From the NCBI RefSeq assembly GCF_002160755.1, contig NZ_NFLE01000002.1, forward strand, positions 145,094 to 209,093: a stretch of DNA of 64,000 nt, given 5' to 3'. The position numbers were made by a program, and so were the translations under genes. Source of the stretch: Lachnoclostridium sp. An14 (GTDB lineage Bacteria > Bacillota > Clostridia > Lachnospirales > Lachnospiraceae). The notes beneath the pieces are model-generated. The model saw only the letters and a program-made list of their open reading frames with translations. It had not been told where the DNA came from and searched no databases. Shown one piece after another: positions 44,687 through 55,032 of the stretch; within the stretch, counting starts at the first letter, position 1, and every line of letters begins with the position of its first letter.

Positions 44687-45364
44687 TTACAGCAAACCTT
44701 TCTTTACCAGAGCATCCTTCAAGGCCGCCGCTCCAAATCTGGGGCTGGAAAGCACGGTCTTTCCAAACTTATCGTGGATATATTCTTCACAGTAGGCCAT
44801 AGAACCCTGAGCAAACAGGATTACATCCACCTGATCGGCGATCTTCCCGGCATACTGGGTCATCAGCTCCTTAAACTGCTCCTGATCCAATCCAAAAGCG
44901 CCGTCTACCAGGGCATCCACCAGCTCTACACTGCGGTTCATCTCCCTGGCTACCCGCTTGATCGTGTTCTTGGTAGGCTCTAAGGTGGTGGGCAGTGTGG
45001 CCATCACACCGATCCTCTTTCCTTGGCGCACCGCCTCCCGGCACATCTCCTCATCTACCCGGACAATGGGGATCCCTGTGTATTTCGCGATGTCCTGAGC
45101 CGCGTCCGCTACCTCGCCCACGGAAGAACAGAGATTTAAAATGGCATCCGCGCCCGCGGAAACCGCCTCCATATACATTCCCACTAAGCGGGCCGCCGGA
45201 GGGGCCGTCACGTAACCGGCATCCCGAACTTCAGCTAAAATGGAAGGATCCTGATAGCTGATCACCTCCGTCTCTTTTGGAAGCACCGCCCCCACTTCCC
45301 GCTCCACCAGCTCAATCAGCTCCGGAGTCGTGCTGGTATATACCAGTGCTACTTTCACATTCAT
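44687..45364 (-). CDS. Asp/Glu/hydantoin racemase-family protein
   Basis: 225 residues from ATG (MNVKVALVYTST), after AAAGGAG. The two-lobed racemase fold shows LNLCSSVGEVADAA (first cysteine, about 100) and VILFAQGSMAYCEEY (second half, cysteine about 187). The second catalytic cysteine normally sits a few residues earlier, where this protein has Gln-Gly-Ser. It may racemise or otherwise rearrange the transported acid. It is the first gene of the TRAP operon, directly behind the regulated promoter. Confidence 0.82.
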   Translation of the reverse strand: MNVKVALVYTSTTPELIELVEREVGAVLPKETEVISYQDPSILAEVRDAGYVTAPPAARLVGMYMEAVSAGADAILNLCSSVGEVADAAQDIAKYTGIPIVRVDEEMCREAVRQGKRIGVMATLPTTLEPTKNTIKRVAREMNRSVELVDALVDGAFGLDQEQFKELMTQYAGKIADQVDVILFAQGSMAYCEEYIHDKFGKTVLSSPRFGAAALKDALVKKGLL

Positions 45365-45414
45365 GATTCTTCTCCTTTCTGCCCTATCACGCCCAATGTT
45401 GAATCTCTTTTCAT

Positions 45415-45470
45415 CCAACATCCTACGTTGGTTATGTGTATAATATACTACATCCTACGTTGGATGTAAA
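45415..45470 (-). promoter_or_regulatory. TRAP operon promoter with two GntR-type operators
   Basis: Minus-strand TTTACA-N17-TATATT (45470-45442). Dyad 1, ACATCC(6)GGATGT at 45450-45467, fills the spacer. Dyad 2, CCAAC(7)GTTGG at 45415-45431, lies just after the -10. Both contain the same 12-bp core CCAACGTAGGAT (in one orientation). This is a strong design for repression by the operon-encoded GntR regulator. Confidence 0.8.
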
Positions 45471-45518
45471 TGGAGAAATTGCCAAATTTTTATAAGATTT
45501 TTGTGGGGTTTTCACGAA

Positions 45519-45571
45519 AAAGGAGCTGTCGCAAAAGCAGATCCACGATCTACCAGAGCAACAGCTCCTTT
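45519..45571 (-). terminator. terminator after the abiE remnant
   Basis: AAAGGAGCTGT/ACAGCTCCTTT stem with an inner GATCCACGATC hairpin, followed on the minus strand by TTTTTCG. Confidence 0.75.
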
Positions 45572-45669
45572 ATATAAAAGCAGAAACGATGTGTTTTGTT
45601 TATTGCGCACCCTTTTTCCGGTGCTCTACATTTTTAATTAGAGCTGTAATATCCGTGCCATTTAATCCA

Positions 45670-46148
45670 TTAACCTTCCTCCGCAAGAGAATACAGCTTG
45701 CGGACTGCTTTCGGTGTAATGGCATCTCCGGTAGAAATGTCAATCTTCAAGGGCGTTACCACTCCGTCGAAAACCGTAGTCATGCTCACGCGAATCCCCG
45801 GATATTCCGCTCCATCTATAATCTCCGAAACCTTATTGACCCGAAAGGCCACACCGTCATCCATCGGGACCGAAACAATTCCCTCAATCAAATCCGCTAC
45901 ATCATCTACATTCACATTGACCCCTTTGATCGTTGCGTCCAGATCCATGGTAGAACGGGCATCCAGACCGACCATCGCCGCTACCAGCATCCCGCCCTTC
46001 AAAATAAACTTGTCCCGGTACTCTGAGAGGGAAATTCGCTCCAGAAAGCGCTCCATCATGTAGTTCCGCATCAAAATCTGTGCATCCGCAGACTTTTCTT
46101 TGAGAGGTTGCGAATTAGGTCTTTTAACTGTTTCGCTGTCTTTATCAT
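45670..46148 (-). pseudogene. frameshifted and truncated abiEii toxin gene
   Basis: The original ATG (46148) overlaps the abiEi stop as ATGA, giving MIKTAKQLKDLIRNL. A single missing base near 46098 then breaks the frame. Downstream the family's nucleotidyltransferase sequence resumes: ILMRNYMMERFLERISLSEY, FILKGGMLVAAMVG, and STMDLDATI with the catalytic GG...DxD. It stops at 45670 after DISTGDAITPKAVRKLY, about half the usual ~290 residues. AbiEii is a GTP-using nucleotidyltransferase toxin of type IV toxin-antitoxin and phage-abortive systems. This copy should be inactive. A short following frame ending IKNVEHRKKGAQ (stop near 45597) may be foreign sequence fused at the deletion. Confidence 0.8.
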
Positions 46149-46738
46149 AGTAGTACCTCCAAATACTGCCGCAAAAGTTTCTCTACCCGAAACAGCTTTG
46201 CGTAGCGCATCAACGTCCGCAGATTCTTGTCCTTTCTTCTGACATACATTTTGAGTGCCCCTTGGAACGTCTGCATCTCCATACTGTTCCGACTGCGAAC
46301 CAGATCGCAGATTGTTCGCTCCATATCGTAAACCGGCACAGTATGCCCAAATGGAGTCTGCGCCGTTGTCAATCCCACATCATGCAGCTCTGCCTTGATG
46401 GTAAAGACTTGAATCCCTTCCGCTTTCATTTTGGTAGGGTTGTAGCCGGTCTTTACCGTAACCGTGTATTCAGTTGGCTCACGGTCTGTCAAATCGTGAA
46501 AAAACAGGGCTGTCTCATGAGAAAATACTGCCTGTTCAAACCGCAGATGAATCAGGTACATTGCATCTACCCAGGAATCCCTGGAAAGATAAATACCATG
46601 CGCCACCCGTTCCAGTTCCCGGTCCCGCACATAATGATAAAAAACCGGTTTGGAAATCCCGGCGGATACCGCCTGCGCTGTTTGGATCATCCCACCCTGA
46701 GCGGCCAACATACGATCCAGCTGTTCATATTGTCTCAT
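46145..46738 (-). CDS. AbiEi-type antitoxin/transcriptional repressor
   Basis: 197 residues from ATG (MRQYEQLDRMLAAQGG), after AAAGGA. The N-terminal winged helix (MIQTAQAVSAGISKPVFYHYVRDRELERVAHGIYL) is typical of AbiEi antitoxins. YTVTVKTGYNPTKMKAEGIQVF and VYDMERTICDLVRSR mark the C-terminal domain. It is intact, whereas its partner toxin is broken. It may persist as an orphan that can neutralise related toxins. An AT-rich promoter lies directly upstream. Confidence 0.88.
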   Translation of the reverse strand: MRQYEQLDRMLAAQGGMIQTAQAVSAGISKPVFYHYVRDRELERVAHGIYLSRDSWVDAMYLIHLRFEQAVFSHETALFFHDLTDREPTEYTVTVKTGYNPTKMKAEGIQVFTIKAELHDVGLTTAQTPFGHTVPVYDMERTICDLVRSRNSMEMQTFQGALKMYVRRKDKNLRTLMRYAKLFRVEKLLRQYLEVLL

Positions 46739-46762
46739 AATGTCAATTCCTTTCATACTAAT

Positions 46763-46791
46763 ATTATATGCAATATTAGCGCGAAAGTAAA
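46763..46791 (-). promoter_or_regulatory. abiEi promoter
   Basis: Minus-strand TTTACT, 17-bp spacer, TATAAT. An AATATT(6)AATATT repeat covers the -10, a plausible autoregulatory site for AbiEi. Confidence 0.65.
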
Positions 46792-46810
46792 CTATGTTCG
46801 TTTGAAAATT

Positions 46811-46968
46811 TTATAAACATTCCAGCACTTCTCCTATATCCCCGTCGATACAAATCGACCGGTCCGCGATCTCCCGTGGCGCCACCGCCTCCCCCAGATT
46901 CACGCAAACATACACCGCCCTGGGATTCTGGTAAGCCATCCGCCAGAACGGATACTTAATAATTATCG
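46811..46968 (-). pseudogene. detached 3' end of a Sir2-like gene
   Basis: Encodes IIKYPFWRMAYQNPRAVYVC and then DRSICIDGDIGEVLECL with stop. This is a diverged copy of the last ~53 codons of the full-length Sir2-like gene at 48567-49397, but with no start or N-terminus. Homology ends near 46968. The AlbA_2 gene lies between the two copies, as if a second sir2 gene had been deleted or replaced by insertion. Confidence 0.85.
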
Positions 46969-47023
46969 GGGATTTTGTTTATTGCACGCCATTCCAAGCC
47001 ATGTCCAAATTTTCGTGTTTCTT

Positions 47024-48337
47024 TTATCGTGGAAGGCTGTATCGGGTGTTCTTTCCCCTTCCCTCTTGCACAAGTAAACCGTTTTCTGTCATTTTCTTTA
47101 ACATACGTCCGCATGATGACTGTCCCATATCAAGCAGCATTTCAACTTCTTTCCTTGTAATAGAGCCCCGATCTTTTGCCAAAGCAATCACTTTCTTTTC
47201 CGGTGTGTCTTTCTCTGACCCGGTCTGTGTCGGTTTTGCTGATTCTGAAATTGCGTTCAGGTTTGGAAGAATAATCTTAAACGCATTGTCAGATGTTTCA
47301 ATCTGTGGCGTCATCCCGGTTCCCTCATAGGCATCCATGATTTTTATAAGTCCCGTTCCATATGCTTCTATCAATTCCAAACGGTAAAATATATTTGCCA
47401 GTTTCACGTTCCGGCAGACTGATATCCCCATCGTTACATCCTTTAAAGTTACGCCGTTTACCAAGCCGCCAATAGAGGTAAATTCCAGTCTGTCTGTGTA
47501 AAGGCTGATGAAAGAGCTGGCCCGGAACGAATATTCCCGATGAACCAGAAGATTCAAAAGCGCCTCCCTTACTGCGGTTTCGGGATAATCCCGCCTGTCA
47601 ATACGATACAGTTTATCAAAGGTGGAATGGGTTTGATTGCGGAAATCAATAAAATCGTAAACTTCATCCATCTGCTGAAATAAAGACCCGGTAAATTCTT
47701 TCCGATCCTTAAATTCGTTTTGATTTGTGCCCTGAAAAACAGCAACCTTAATTGTATGCACACACTGGTCTGAAAGCAGTAGCCCTAAGTTGGTATAGAC
47801 ACCGTCCTGCGTTACCAATCCCAGTGTTTTCATCTGCGCGATTCCAAACGCCACATTCCGTTTCTCAAATGTCTTTTCCGCGATTTCAAATGTTAAATTC
47901 TGCTCCAAAGACCGCATTTCCTCAAAGCGGTCTCCATCTGTTTCTTTAATCATGTGCCGGATTGCTGTATTGGTAGCCGGAACGGAGGAATACCCCTGAC
48001 GGACGTAGACGCCTTCCGGACGCAGACCTTTTTTTGCAATATAATATGGTCTTTCCGTTCCTTGCTGAATATCAACTGCAACGATTTTCTTTCCGTCTAC
48101 CATTAATGTTTCATAGTGGAGAAACATCGTCAAGTCCGGCTTAATGGAATCCCGAACCATATTGCTGATTTGCAGAGAGGTTTCGTCCGGATTATCCAAT
48201 CCTGATACTGTTCCATCATCCTGAACGCCGATGTACAGCTTTCCGCCCTTGCAATTTGCAAAAGCAATGATTTCTTTTTTTATATCCTCCACCACGATTG
48301 CTTTTAGTTCAATCGTTTCACTTTCCTGAAAAATCAT
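47024..48337 (-). CDS. AlbA_2/Schlafen-like ATP-binding regulator
   Basis: 437 residues from ATG (MIFQESETIELK), after GGAGGCGG. The N-terminal AlbA_2 domain starts with ESETIELKAIVVEDIKKEIIAFANCKGGKLYIGV and continues with RPYYIAKKGLRPEGVYVRQG. A degenerate histidine-kinase-type ATPase-like region follows (YPETAVREALLNLLVHREYSF, LEFTSIGGLVNGV, IEAYGTGLIKIMDAYEG). A C-terminal winged helix (GSITRKEVEMLLDMGQSSCGRMLKKM) likely binds DNA. Such proteins are common in mobile islands. Base use is visibly more AT-rich than in the flanking genes, suggesting transfer. Confidence 0.88.
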   Translation of the reverse strand: MIFQESETIELKAIVVEDIKKEIIAFANCKGGKLYIGVQDDGTVSGLDNPDETSLQISNMVRDSIKPDLTMFLHYETLMVDGKKIVAVDIQQGTERPYYIAKKGLRPEGVYVRQGYSSVPATNTAIRHMIKETDGDRFEEMRSLEQNLTFEIAEKTFEKRNVAFGIAQMKTLGLVTQDGVYTNLGLLLSDQCVHTIKVAVFQGTNQNEFKDRKEFTGSLFQQMDEVYDFIDFRNQTHSTFDKLYRIDRRDYPETAVREALLNLLVHREYSFRASSFISLYTDRLEFTSIGGLVNGVTLKDVTMGISVCRNVKLANIFYRLELIEAYGTGLIKIMDAYEGTGMTPQIETSDNAFKIILPNLNAISESAKPTQTGSEKDTPEKKVIALAKDRGSITRKEVEMLLDMGQSSCGRMLKKMTENGLLVQEGRGKNTRYSLPR

Positions 48338-48472
48338 TTGACCGCCTCCCGATTTTATTCTAACCATATTCTACTCATTCTAACCGTTCTTGTCAACAAA
48401 AGTGGTTAGAATGAGCAGAACAGAATAAGAGACGACACAAATACTAGATTCTTTCAATCCCTCCATGGAGGA

Positions 48473-48501
48473 GTGGCAGTCGCAAATTTTGCGGCTGCCA
48501 C
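48473..48501 (-). other. palindromic hairpin upstream of the AlbA_2 gene
   Basis: GTGGCAGTCGCAAA pairs with TTTGCGGCTGCCAC (14-bp arms, one G-T wobble, single-base loop). It lies just after the Sir2-like gene's stop, so it may be its terminator, although no T-run is present. Confidence 0.5.
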
Positions 48502-48566
48502 TTCGTGTACACCGTGTACAATGAATGTACCTGCTCTAGAAAAGGTCACATTATGCGCAAATGCTT

Positions 48567-49397
48567 TTATAAGCATCCTAACACCTCTCCAATATCCCCA
48601 TCAATGCAAATCGACCTGTCCTTTATTTCTTTCGGAACAAACGCCTCCCCCAGATTCACACAGGCGTACACTGCCTTCGGATTCTGGTAAGTCATCCGCC
48701 AAAACGGATACTTAATAATCCCCGGCGTATTCGCCCCCACTCCCAGCTCCAGAAACATCACCCGCATCCCCTCACAGCGCCGCAGAAACTCCGAATACCG
48801 CTCCGCGGCCCGGTGCCAGCCCTCGTCCTCCACAAAGGTATTGTCGCTGCGCAGGTTCATGGTCATGGGCCTTCCGCAGACGGGGCAGCGGGGCACCAGC
48901 TCCGCGGGGACCCTCATTTCCCGCTGCTCCTCCACCATCCGCCGGACCGTCTCCTCATTGTCATACGTCTTTTGGCAGCATGGCTTTCCGCACTGCCAAA
49001 GCCCGTAATCCCCCTGGGTATAAAACAGTCTCTCCTTGTCAAATCCCGCCTTCTGGAACTGATGGTCCACGTTGGTGGTCAGCACGAAATAGTCCTTGTT
49101 CTCCACCAGGGCCAGCAGCTTTTGATACACCGGTTTCGGGGCGTCCGTATAGCGATTGCACAAAATGTACCGGCTCCAGTAAGCCCAGTGCTCCTCCAGG
49201 GTCTCAAAGGGATAAAAGCCCCCGGAATACATATCCGAAAAATGATACTTCTCAATAAAATCCGGAAACAGCCGCCGAAACCGCTCTCCGGAGTACGTAA
49301 ATCCCGCGGACGTGGAGAGCCCCGCCCCGGCGCCTACCACCACCGCGTCCGCCGCCTCCAGCTCCCGCCTCAGTTTTTTCATCTCCGCCTTCTCCAA
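48567..49397 (-). CDS. Sir2-family protein (SirTM-like by motif)
   Basis: 276 residues. NAD-binding motifs GAGAGLSTSAGFTYSG (about 22-37) and LTTNVDHQFQKAGFD are clear. The usual catalytic His region reads TQGDYGLWQC. A zinc module of four cysteines is formed by CGKPCC and CPVCGRP. FLELGVGANTPGIIKYPF and CIDGDIGEVL complete the fold. FPDFIEKYHFSDMYSGGFYPFET resembles class M sirtuins, which ADP-ribosylate proteins, rather than ordinary deacetylases. The macrodomain partner of that class is not in this window. The 3' end has a diverged duplicate 1.6 kb downstream. Confidence 0.85.
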   Translation of the reverse strand: MEKAEMKKLRRELEAADAVVVGAGAGLSTSAGFTYSGERFRRLFPDFIEKYHFSDMYSGGFYPFETLEEHWAYWSRYILCNRYTDAPKPVYQKLLALVENKDYFVLTTNVDHQFQKAGFDKERLFYTQGDYGLWQCGKPCCQKTYDNEETVRRMVEEQREMRVPAELVPRCPVCGRPMTMNLRSDNTFVEDEGWHRAAERYSEFLRRCEGMRVMFLELGVGANTPGIIKYPFWRMTYQNPKAVYACVNLGEAFVPKEIKDRSICIDGDIGEVLGCL

Positions 49398-49567
49398 TCT
49401 GATCCCTCCCTCTCAAACCGCAGGAACGCTCCGTTCCCAACGCCTCATTCTTCCCCTATTGTATTCCTCCGCCTCCATCCTGTAAAGTAAGCACCTGTTT
49501 GTGTCCTGGTTACCAAAAGGAAACCATAAACGCCCGAGATGTCCCGTAAAAATCCCCCGCGGCATAC

Positions 49568-49640
49568 AAAAATCCCCGCCCAGGCCGGCGCCGCCGGTCC
49601 ATTTCTCATCAGCCGGCTGCCGTCCCAAACGGGGATTTTC
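49568..49640 (-). terminator. terminator of the ATP synthase operon
   Basis: AAAATCCCCG pairs with CGGGGATTTTT around a GC-rich inner stem (CGGCGCCGCCGG region), 47 nt after the epsilon-subunit stop. A TTTTT tract follows on the minus strand. The 49398-49567 stretch toward the Sir2-like gene shows nothing else. Confidence 0.75.
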
Positions 49641-49686
49641 ATCTATTTTTATCTATTGCCATCTATTTTTCCATATCTTATCTGTC

Positions 49687-50100
49687 TCAGTCGTCAGCAT
49701 ACCTGCTGCCCGCCCGCAGCCTGGACATGGCCCTGGCCAGGGCCGCGCGGGAGATGTAGTATTCCTCAATGCTCTGTTTCTGCCGGAGCTGCTCCTCCGC
49801 CCGCTCCTTCGCCTCCCGGGCCCGTTTCACGTCGATGTCCTCCGGCCGCTCCACGGAGTCCGCCAGGACGGTGACCCGGTTGTTGATAATCTGGGCAAAT
49901 CCGCCGCCTACGATGGCGCTGTGTTTTTCCCCGTCAGGCGTTTCAAACCGCATTTCCCCCGGCACAATGGCGATCATCAGGTCACTGTGGTGAGGCAGAA
50001 TGCAGATCTCCCCATCCTTCATGGGCAAAACAATCTTCGTGCCCCTTCCGCCGTAGAAATCCTTATCACTGGCTACAATATGCAGGCCGAATGTCTCCAT
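49687..50100 (-). CDS. atpC: ATP synthase epsilon subunit
   Basis: 137 residues. The N-terminal beta sandwich (FGLHIVASDKDFYGGRGTKIVLPMKDGEICILPHHSDLMIAIVPG) and C-terminal helical hairpin match F1 epsilon, which regulates the rotary motor. Last gene of the operon, 3 nt after atpD. Confidence 0.95.
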   Translation of the reverse strand: METFGLHIVASDKDFYGGRGTKIVLPMKDGEICILPHHSDLMIAIVPGEMRFETPDGEKHSAIVGGGFAQIINNRVTVLADSVERPEDIDVKRAREAKERAEEQLRQKQSIEEYYISRAALARAMSRLRAGSRYADD

Positions 50101-50103
50101 AGG

Positions 50104-51498
<1,395 letters not shown>

Positions 51499-52401
51499 CT
51501 AACGCCTCCTCTTTTTCTGCGCTTTCGCACCGCTGATGACCTCTGTGATCTCCTGGGTGATGGCCGCCTGCCGCACCCGGTTGTACTGGATGGACAGCTC
51601 CTTTAACATCTCGTCGGCGCTGGCGGTCGCCGCCTCCATGGCCATCATCCGGGAATTGTGCTCACTGGCGTAGGATTCCACCAGGCAGCTGTAGATCATG
51701 CCGCTTAAATAGTTGGGCACAATGCTGTCGATCACCGCCTCCGGGGACGGGGTAAACTGGATTTCCTCCTGATGCACAGCCGCCATATCCTTTACCATAT
51801 GGGGATCGTTAAAGGTCACCTTGTTCAGCGGCAGAAGCTGCTCTACCTCCGCCTCCATGGTGACGGAATTCACCATCTGGGTGTAAATGATATACACCTC
51901 GTCCAGGGCCCCCGTCAGATAGAGGTCGATCATCCGCTCCGCGATCACCCTGGCCCGGTGCATGGTAGGTTTCTGAACGGTATAGCGGAAATCCGTGTCC
52001 ACGTCCATCTGCTTTTTGGCGAAATACTGCCGCCCCACCTCTCCCAGCACAAACAGCCGGAAACTGCCGGGGCCGGCGATCCGTTCCTCCGCCATTTTAA
52101 ACACGTTGTGGTTGTACGCCCCCGCCAGTCCCTTGTCCCCGGACACCAGGATATAGCCGATCTTCCGGTCCTCCGGACGGATCCGGCTCCTGGAGTCAAA
52201 ATACCGGTGCTCCATGTCCGGCACGTGGCGCAAAACCCTGGCGATGGCGGAACGGAGGGCGAAAAAGTAGGGCTCCGTATCCGCCAGCACCTTCTTGGCC
52301 CGTTTCAGCTTGGAGGAAGAAATCATATACATGGCGCTGGTGATTTTTCTCGTATCCTTCACGCTCTTGATCCGGTTTTGAATTTCCTTTGCGCTCGCCA
52401 T
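51499..52401 (-). CDS. atpG: ATP synthase gamma subunit
   Basis: 300 residues. N-terminal KEIQNRIKSVKDTRKITSAMYMISSSKLKRAK and C-terminal SYASEHNSRMMAMEAATASADEML...QYNRVRQAAITQEITEVISGA form the central coiled-coil rotor shaft. The length is normal. Confidence 0.97.
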   Translation of the reverse strand: MASAKEIQNRIKSVKDTRKITSAMYMISSSKLKRAKKVLADTEPYFFALRSAIARVLRHVPDMEHRYFDSRSRIRPEDRKIGYILVSGDKGLAGAYNHNVFKMAEERIAGPGSFRLFVLGEVGRQYFAKKQMDVDTDFRYTVQKPTMHRARVIAERMIDLYLTGALDEVYIIYTQMVNSVTMEAEVEQLLPLNKVTFNDPHMVKDMAAVHQEEIQFTPSPEAVIDSIVPNYLSGMIYSCLVESYASEHNSRMMAMEAATASADEMLKELSIQYNRVRQAAITQEITEVISGAKAQKKRRR

Positions 52402-52405
52402 ACCG

Positions 52406-53914
52406 TCACCTGCTTTTCTTTAAGAACTCTCTGGCCGTCTCGATGATCCTTTCTCCCAGCTCGTCGCTAAGGGCCTTCGTCTCCTCCAGCTCCCGCCCGA
52501 TCTCCGGGTAGCGGTCGTCAAAGTAGTCCAGCATTTCCATCTGCACCCGTTTTAACTCCTTCACGTCCACATCCGTCAAAACCTTGTGGGTGGCCGCCCA
52601 GAGGGTGATCACCTGGCGGTGCATGGAAAGGGGCTGGCTCTGAGGCTGCTTTAACAGCTCCATCAGGCATTTCCCGTACTGTAACTGGGCCTTCGTGGCC
52701 TCGTCCAGATCGGAGCTGAACTGGGTAAACACCTCCATCTCCCGGAACTGGGCCAGATCCACTCTCAGACTTCCGCTGGCCTTTTTCATGGCCTTCGTCT
52801 GTGCCGCCCCGCCCACACGGGAAACGGAAAGTCCCACGTTCACCGCCGGCCGGTTTCCGGAGAAAAACAGGTCGCTCTCCAGGAAAATCTGCCCGTCGGT
52901 AATGGAAATCACATTGGTGGGAATGTAGGCGGAAACGTCCCCCGCCTGGGTCTCAATAATGGGCAGAGCCGTGATGGAGCCGCCCCCCGCCTCCTCGTTT
53001 AAGCGGCTGGAACGCTCCAACAGCCTGGAGTGCAGGTAGAACACGTCGCCGGGATAGGCCTCCCGACCCGGAGAGCGCTCCAAAAGCAGGGACAACGCCC
53101 GGTACGCCACCGCGTGCTTGGACAGATCATCATAGACGATGAGCACGTCCTTTCCCTTATACATAAAATACTCCGCCAGGGCCGTCGCCGCGTAGGGGAT
53201 TATGTACTGCATGGGCGCGCTCTCGCTGGCCGTAGCGGAAAATACGGTGGTGTACTCCATAGCCCCGTGCTTTTCCAGGGTGGACACCAGCTTCGCCACC
53301 GTGGAGGCCTTCTGGCCGATGGCCACGTAAATACAGAGCACGCCCTTTCCCTTCTGATTTAAAATGGCGTCGGTGGCAATGGCCGTCTTGCCCGTCTGCC
53401 GGTCGCCGATAATCAGCTCCCTCTGTCCCCGTCCAATGGGGAACATGGAGTCAATGGCCAAAATTCCCGTCTCCATGGGCACGGAAACGGATTTCCGCTC
53501 CACGATGCCGGGGGCCTCCTGCTCCACCGGCCGGTAGCCCTCCGCCTTGATCTCCCCTTTTCCGTCGATGGGAGCGCCCAGGGCATTCACCACTCTGCCG
53601 GTAAAGCCGTCTCCCACGGGGATGCCGGCCATCTTCTTCGTCCGGTACACCTTCGAGCCCTCTTTGATCTCTCTGTCATGGCCGAATACGATGACGCCAA
53701 TCTCATTTCTGCGGATGTCCTGGACCATGCCCTTGACGCCGCATGAAAAAGTCACGATCTCGCCGTACATAGCGTGATCAATCCCGTATATGGTGGCGAT
53801 TCCATCTCCCACGCTGATGACCTCGCCCACATCCTGGGGGGAAACCTCCATGTCAAACTGTTCGATTTCCTCCCGCAGGATGGAAATAATTTCTTCTGAA
53901 TTTACTGCGCTCAC
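52406..53914 (-). CDS. atpA: ATP synthase alpha subunit
   Basis: 502 residues. I choose the second GTG ([13 protein letters not shown]), 8 nt after GGAGG; a GTG three codons earlier overlaps the atpH stop. Walker A is [31 protein letters not shown] is the typical alpha signature. It forms the non-catalytic nucleotide sites of F1. Confidence 0.97.
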   Translation of the reverse strand: MSAVNSEEIISILREEIEQFDMEVSPQDVGEVISVGDGIATIYGIDHAMYGEIVTFSCGVKGMVQDIRRNEIGVIVFGHDREIKEGSKVYRTKKMAGIPVGDGFTGRVVNALGAPIDGKGEIKAEGYRPVEQEAPGIVERKSVSVPMETGILAIDSMFPIGRGQRELIIGDRQTGKTAIATDAILNQKGKGVLCIYVAIGQKASTVAKLVSTLEKHGAMEYTTVFSATASESAPMQYIIPYAATALAEYFMYKGKDVLIVYDDLSKHAVAYRALSLLLERSPGREAYPGDVFYLHSRLLERSSRLNEEAGGGSITALPIIETQAGDVSAYIPTNVISITDGQIFLESDLFFSGNRPAVNVGLSVSRVGGAAQTKAMKKASGSLRVDLAQFREMEVFTQFSSDLDEATKAQLQYGKCLMELLKQPQSQPLSMHRQVITLWAATHKVLTDVDVKELKRVQMEMLDYFDDRYPEIGRELEETKALSDELGERIIETAREFLKKSR

Positions 53915-53919
53915 GCCTC

Positions 53920-54423
53920 TCACCTCCGGGTCAGTCTTTCCTCCAGACGTGCCAGCCTTCCCTTCAGGCTGCAGTCCGTCTCCTGACCGGCCGCCTCGAT
54001 CACAAAGCCGCCCATCAGGCTCCTATCCTCTTTCAGTTCCAAATCTACCGTTTCTGCCTGGTAACGCTCCTTTAAAAGCTCCCTGATTCCCGCCAGCTGC
54101 CGTTCATCCGGCGCCGTCACGTAGGTGAGCCTGGCGGGCAGAATGCCGTTTTTCTCACAGTACACCCTGCGGTAGGCGGAAAAAATTTCCGCAAGAAGGG
54201 CCGCATTTCCGTATTTGCAGACCACCTTGAGGAAATTTTTCATCTCCGCCGGGAAGATCCTCTCGATCACCCGCTCCTTTTTCTCCAGGGAAATGACCGG
54301 GCTTTGCAGCACCCGCACCGTCTCCGGTGCCGCCTCGATCACGGCCCTCGCCTGCTCCACCGCAGTTTCCGGCACGGAAAGCTCATAAAGAACGGTTCCA
54401 TAGCACATTGCCGTCTGTGTCAT
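53920..54423 (-). CDS. atpH: ATP synthase delta subunit
   Basis: 167 residues. The family's N-terminal helical domain and C-terminal [46 protein letters not shown] are recognisable. It links the stator stalk to F1. Its stop overlaps the alternative alpha start. Confidence 0.93.
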   Translation of the reverse strand: MTQTAMCYGTVLYELSVPETAVEQARAVIEAAPETVRVLQSPVISLEKKERVIERIFPAEMKNFLKVVCKYGNAALLAEIFSAYRRVYCEKNGILPARLTYVTAPDERQLAGIRELLKERYQAETVDLELKEDRSLMGGFVIEAAGQETDCSLKGRLARLEERLTRR

Positions 54424-54483
54424 CGTCTCTCCTCTTTCTCTCCAAACACACGGGCGTTTCCGCTCCGTTCCCGCCGCGGGCTT

Positions 54484-55005
54484 TTATTTCACAGGCTCCC
54501 GCGAAACGGACCTGGAAGGCTCGGAAATGGACAGCTCCCGCGAACTGAGAAACTCATCGTAACATTTCCCGTCCGCCCCGGCATCCCCGCCGGAAAGGAG
54601 CTTTCTCGCCGCCAGCACCGCCAGCTCGCCGATCTGGGCACGGGCGCCGGAAAGAGCGTCTTCCCGCTCCCGTTCCGCTGCCGCCCGCGCCTCCTCCAGC
54701 ACCTTTCTGGCCTGGTTTCCCGCGTCTCTCATCATCCGCTCCTCCTCGGCCTTCGCCTGCTTTCTGGCCTCCTCCAAAATCCTGGCGGCCTCGCCGTCAG
54801 CCGCTTTCAGCCTCTCCTCGTAGCGTCTTTTCAAAGCCTCGCTCTCCGCCTCACGCGTTCTGGCGTTTGCCATGGAGTCCTCAATCAGCGCCCGTCTCTC
54901 GTCCATAATGGCCGTCACCGGGCCGATGAGAAACCGTTTCAACAGGGCATAAAGGATGATCAGGTTTAAGATGGTCCAGACAAGATTCATATTTATGCTG
55001 AGCAT
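54484..55005 (-). CDS. atpF: ATP synthase b subunit
   Basis: 173 residues: one N-terminal membrane helix (NLVWTILNLIILYALLKRFLI), then a long charged helix (PVTAIMDERRALIEDSMANAR...) forming the stator stalk. The last ~25 residues (ISEPSRSVSREPVK end) are an extra tail compared with many homologs. Confidence 0.94.
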   Translation of the reverse strand: MLSINMNLVWTILNLIILYALLKRFLIGPVTAIMDERRALIEDSMANARTREAESEALKRRYEERLKAADGEAARILEEARKQAKAEEERMMRDAGNQARKVLEEARAAAEREREDALSGARAQIGELAVLAARKLLSGGDAGADGKCYDEFLSSRELSISEPSRSVSREPVK

Positions 55006-55032
55006 CGTTTCCCCGCCGCCTTTCTCTGTGGA

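Noticed and set aside
45597..45669. Short frame ending IKNVEHRKKGAQ after abiEii as a separate gene
   Set aside because: Too short, no start or ribosome site; kept only as possible foreign tail of the abiEii remnant.
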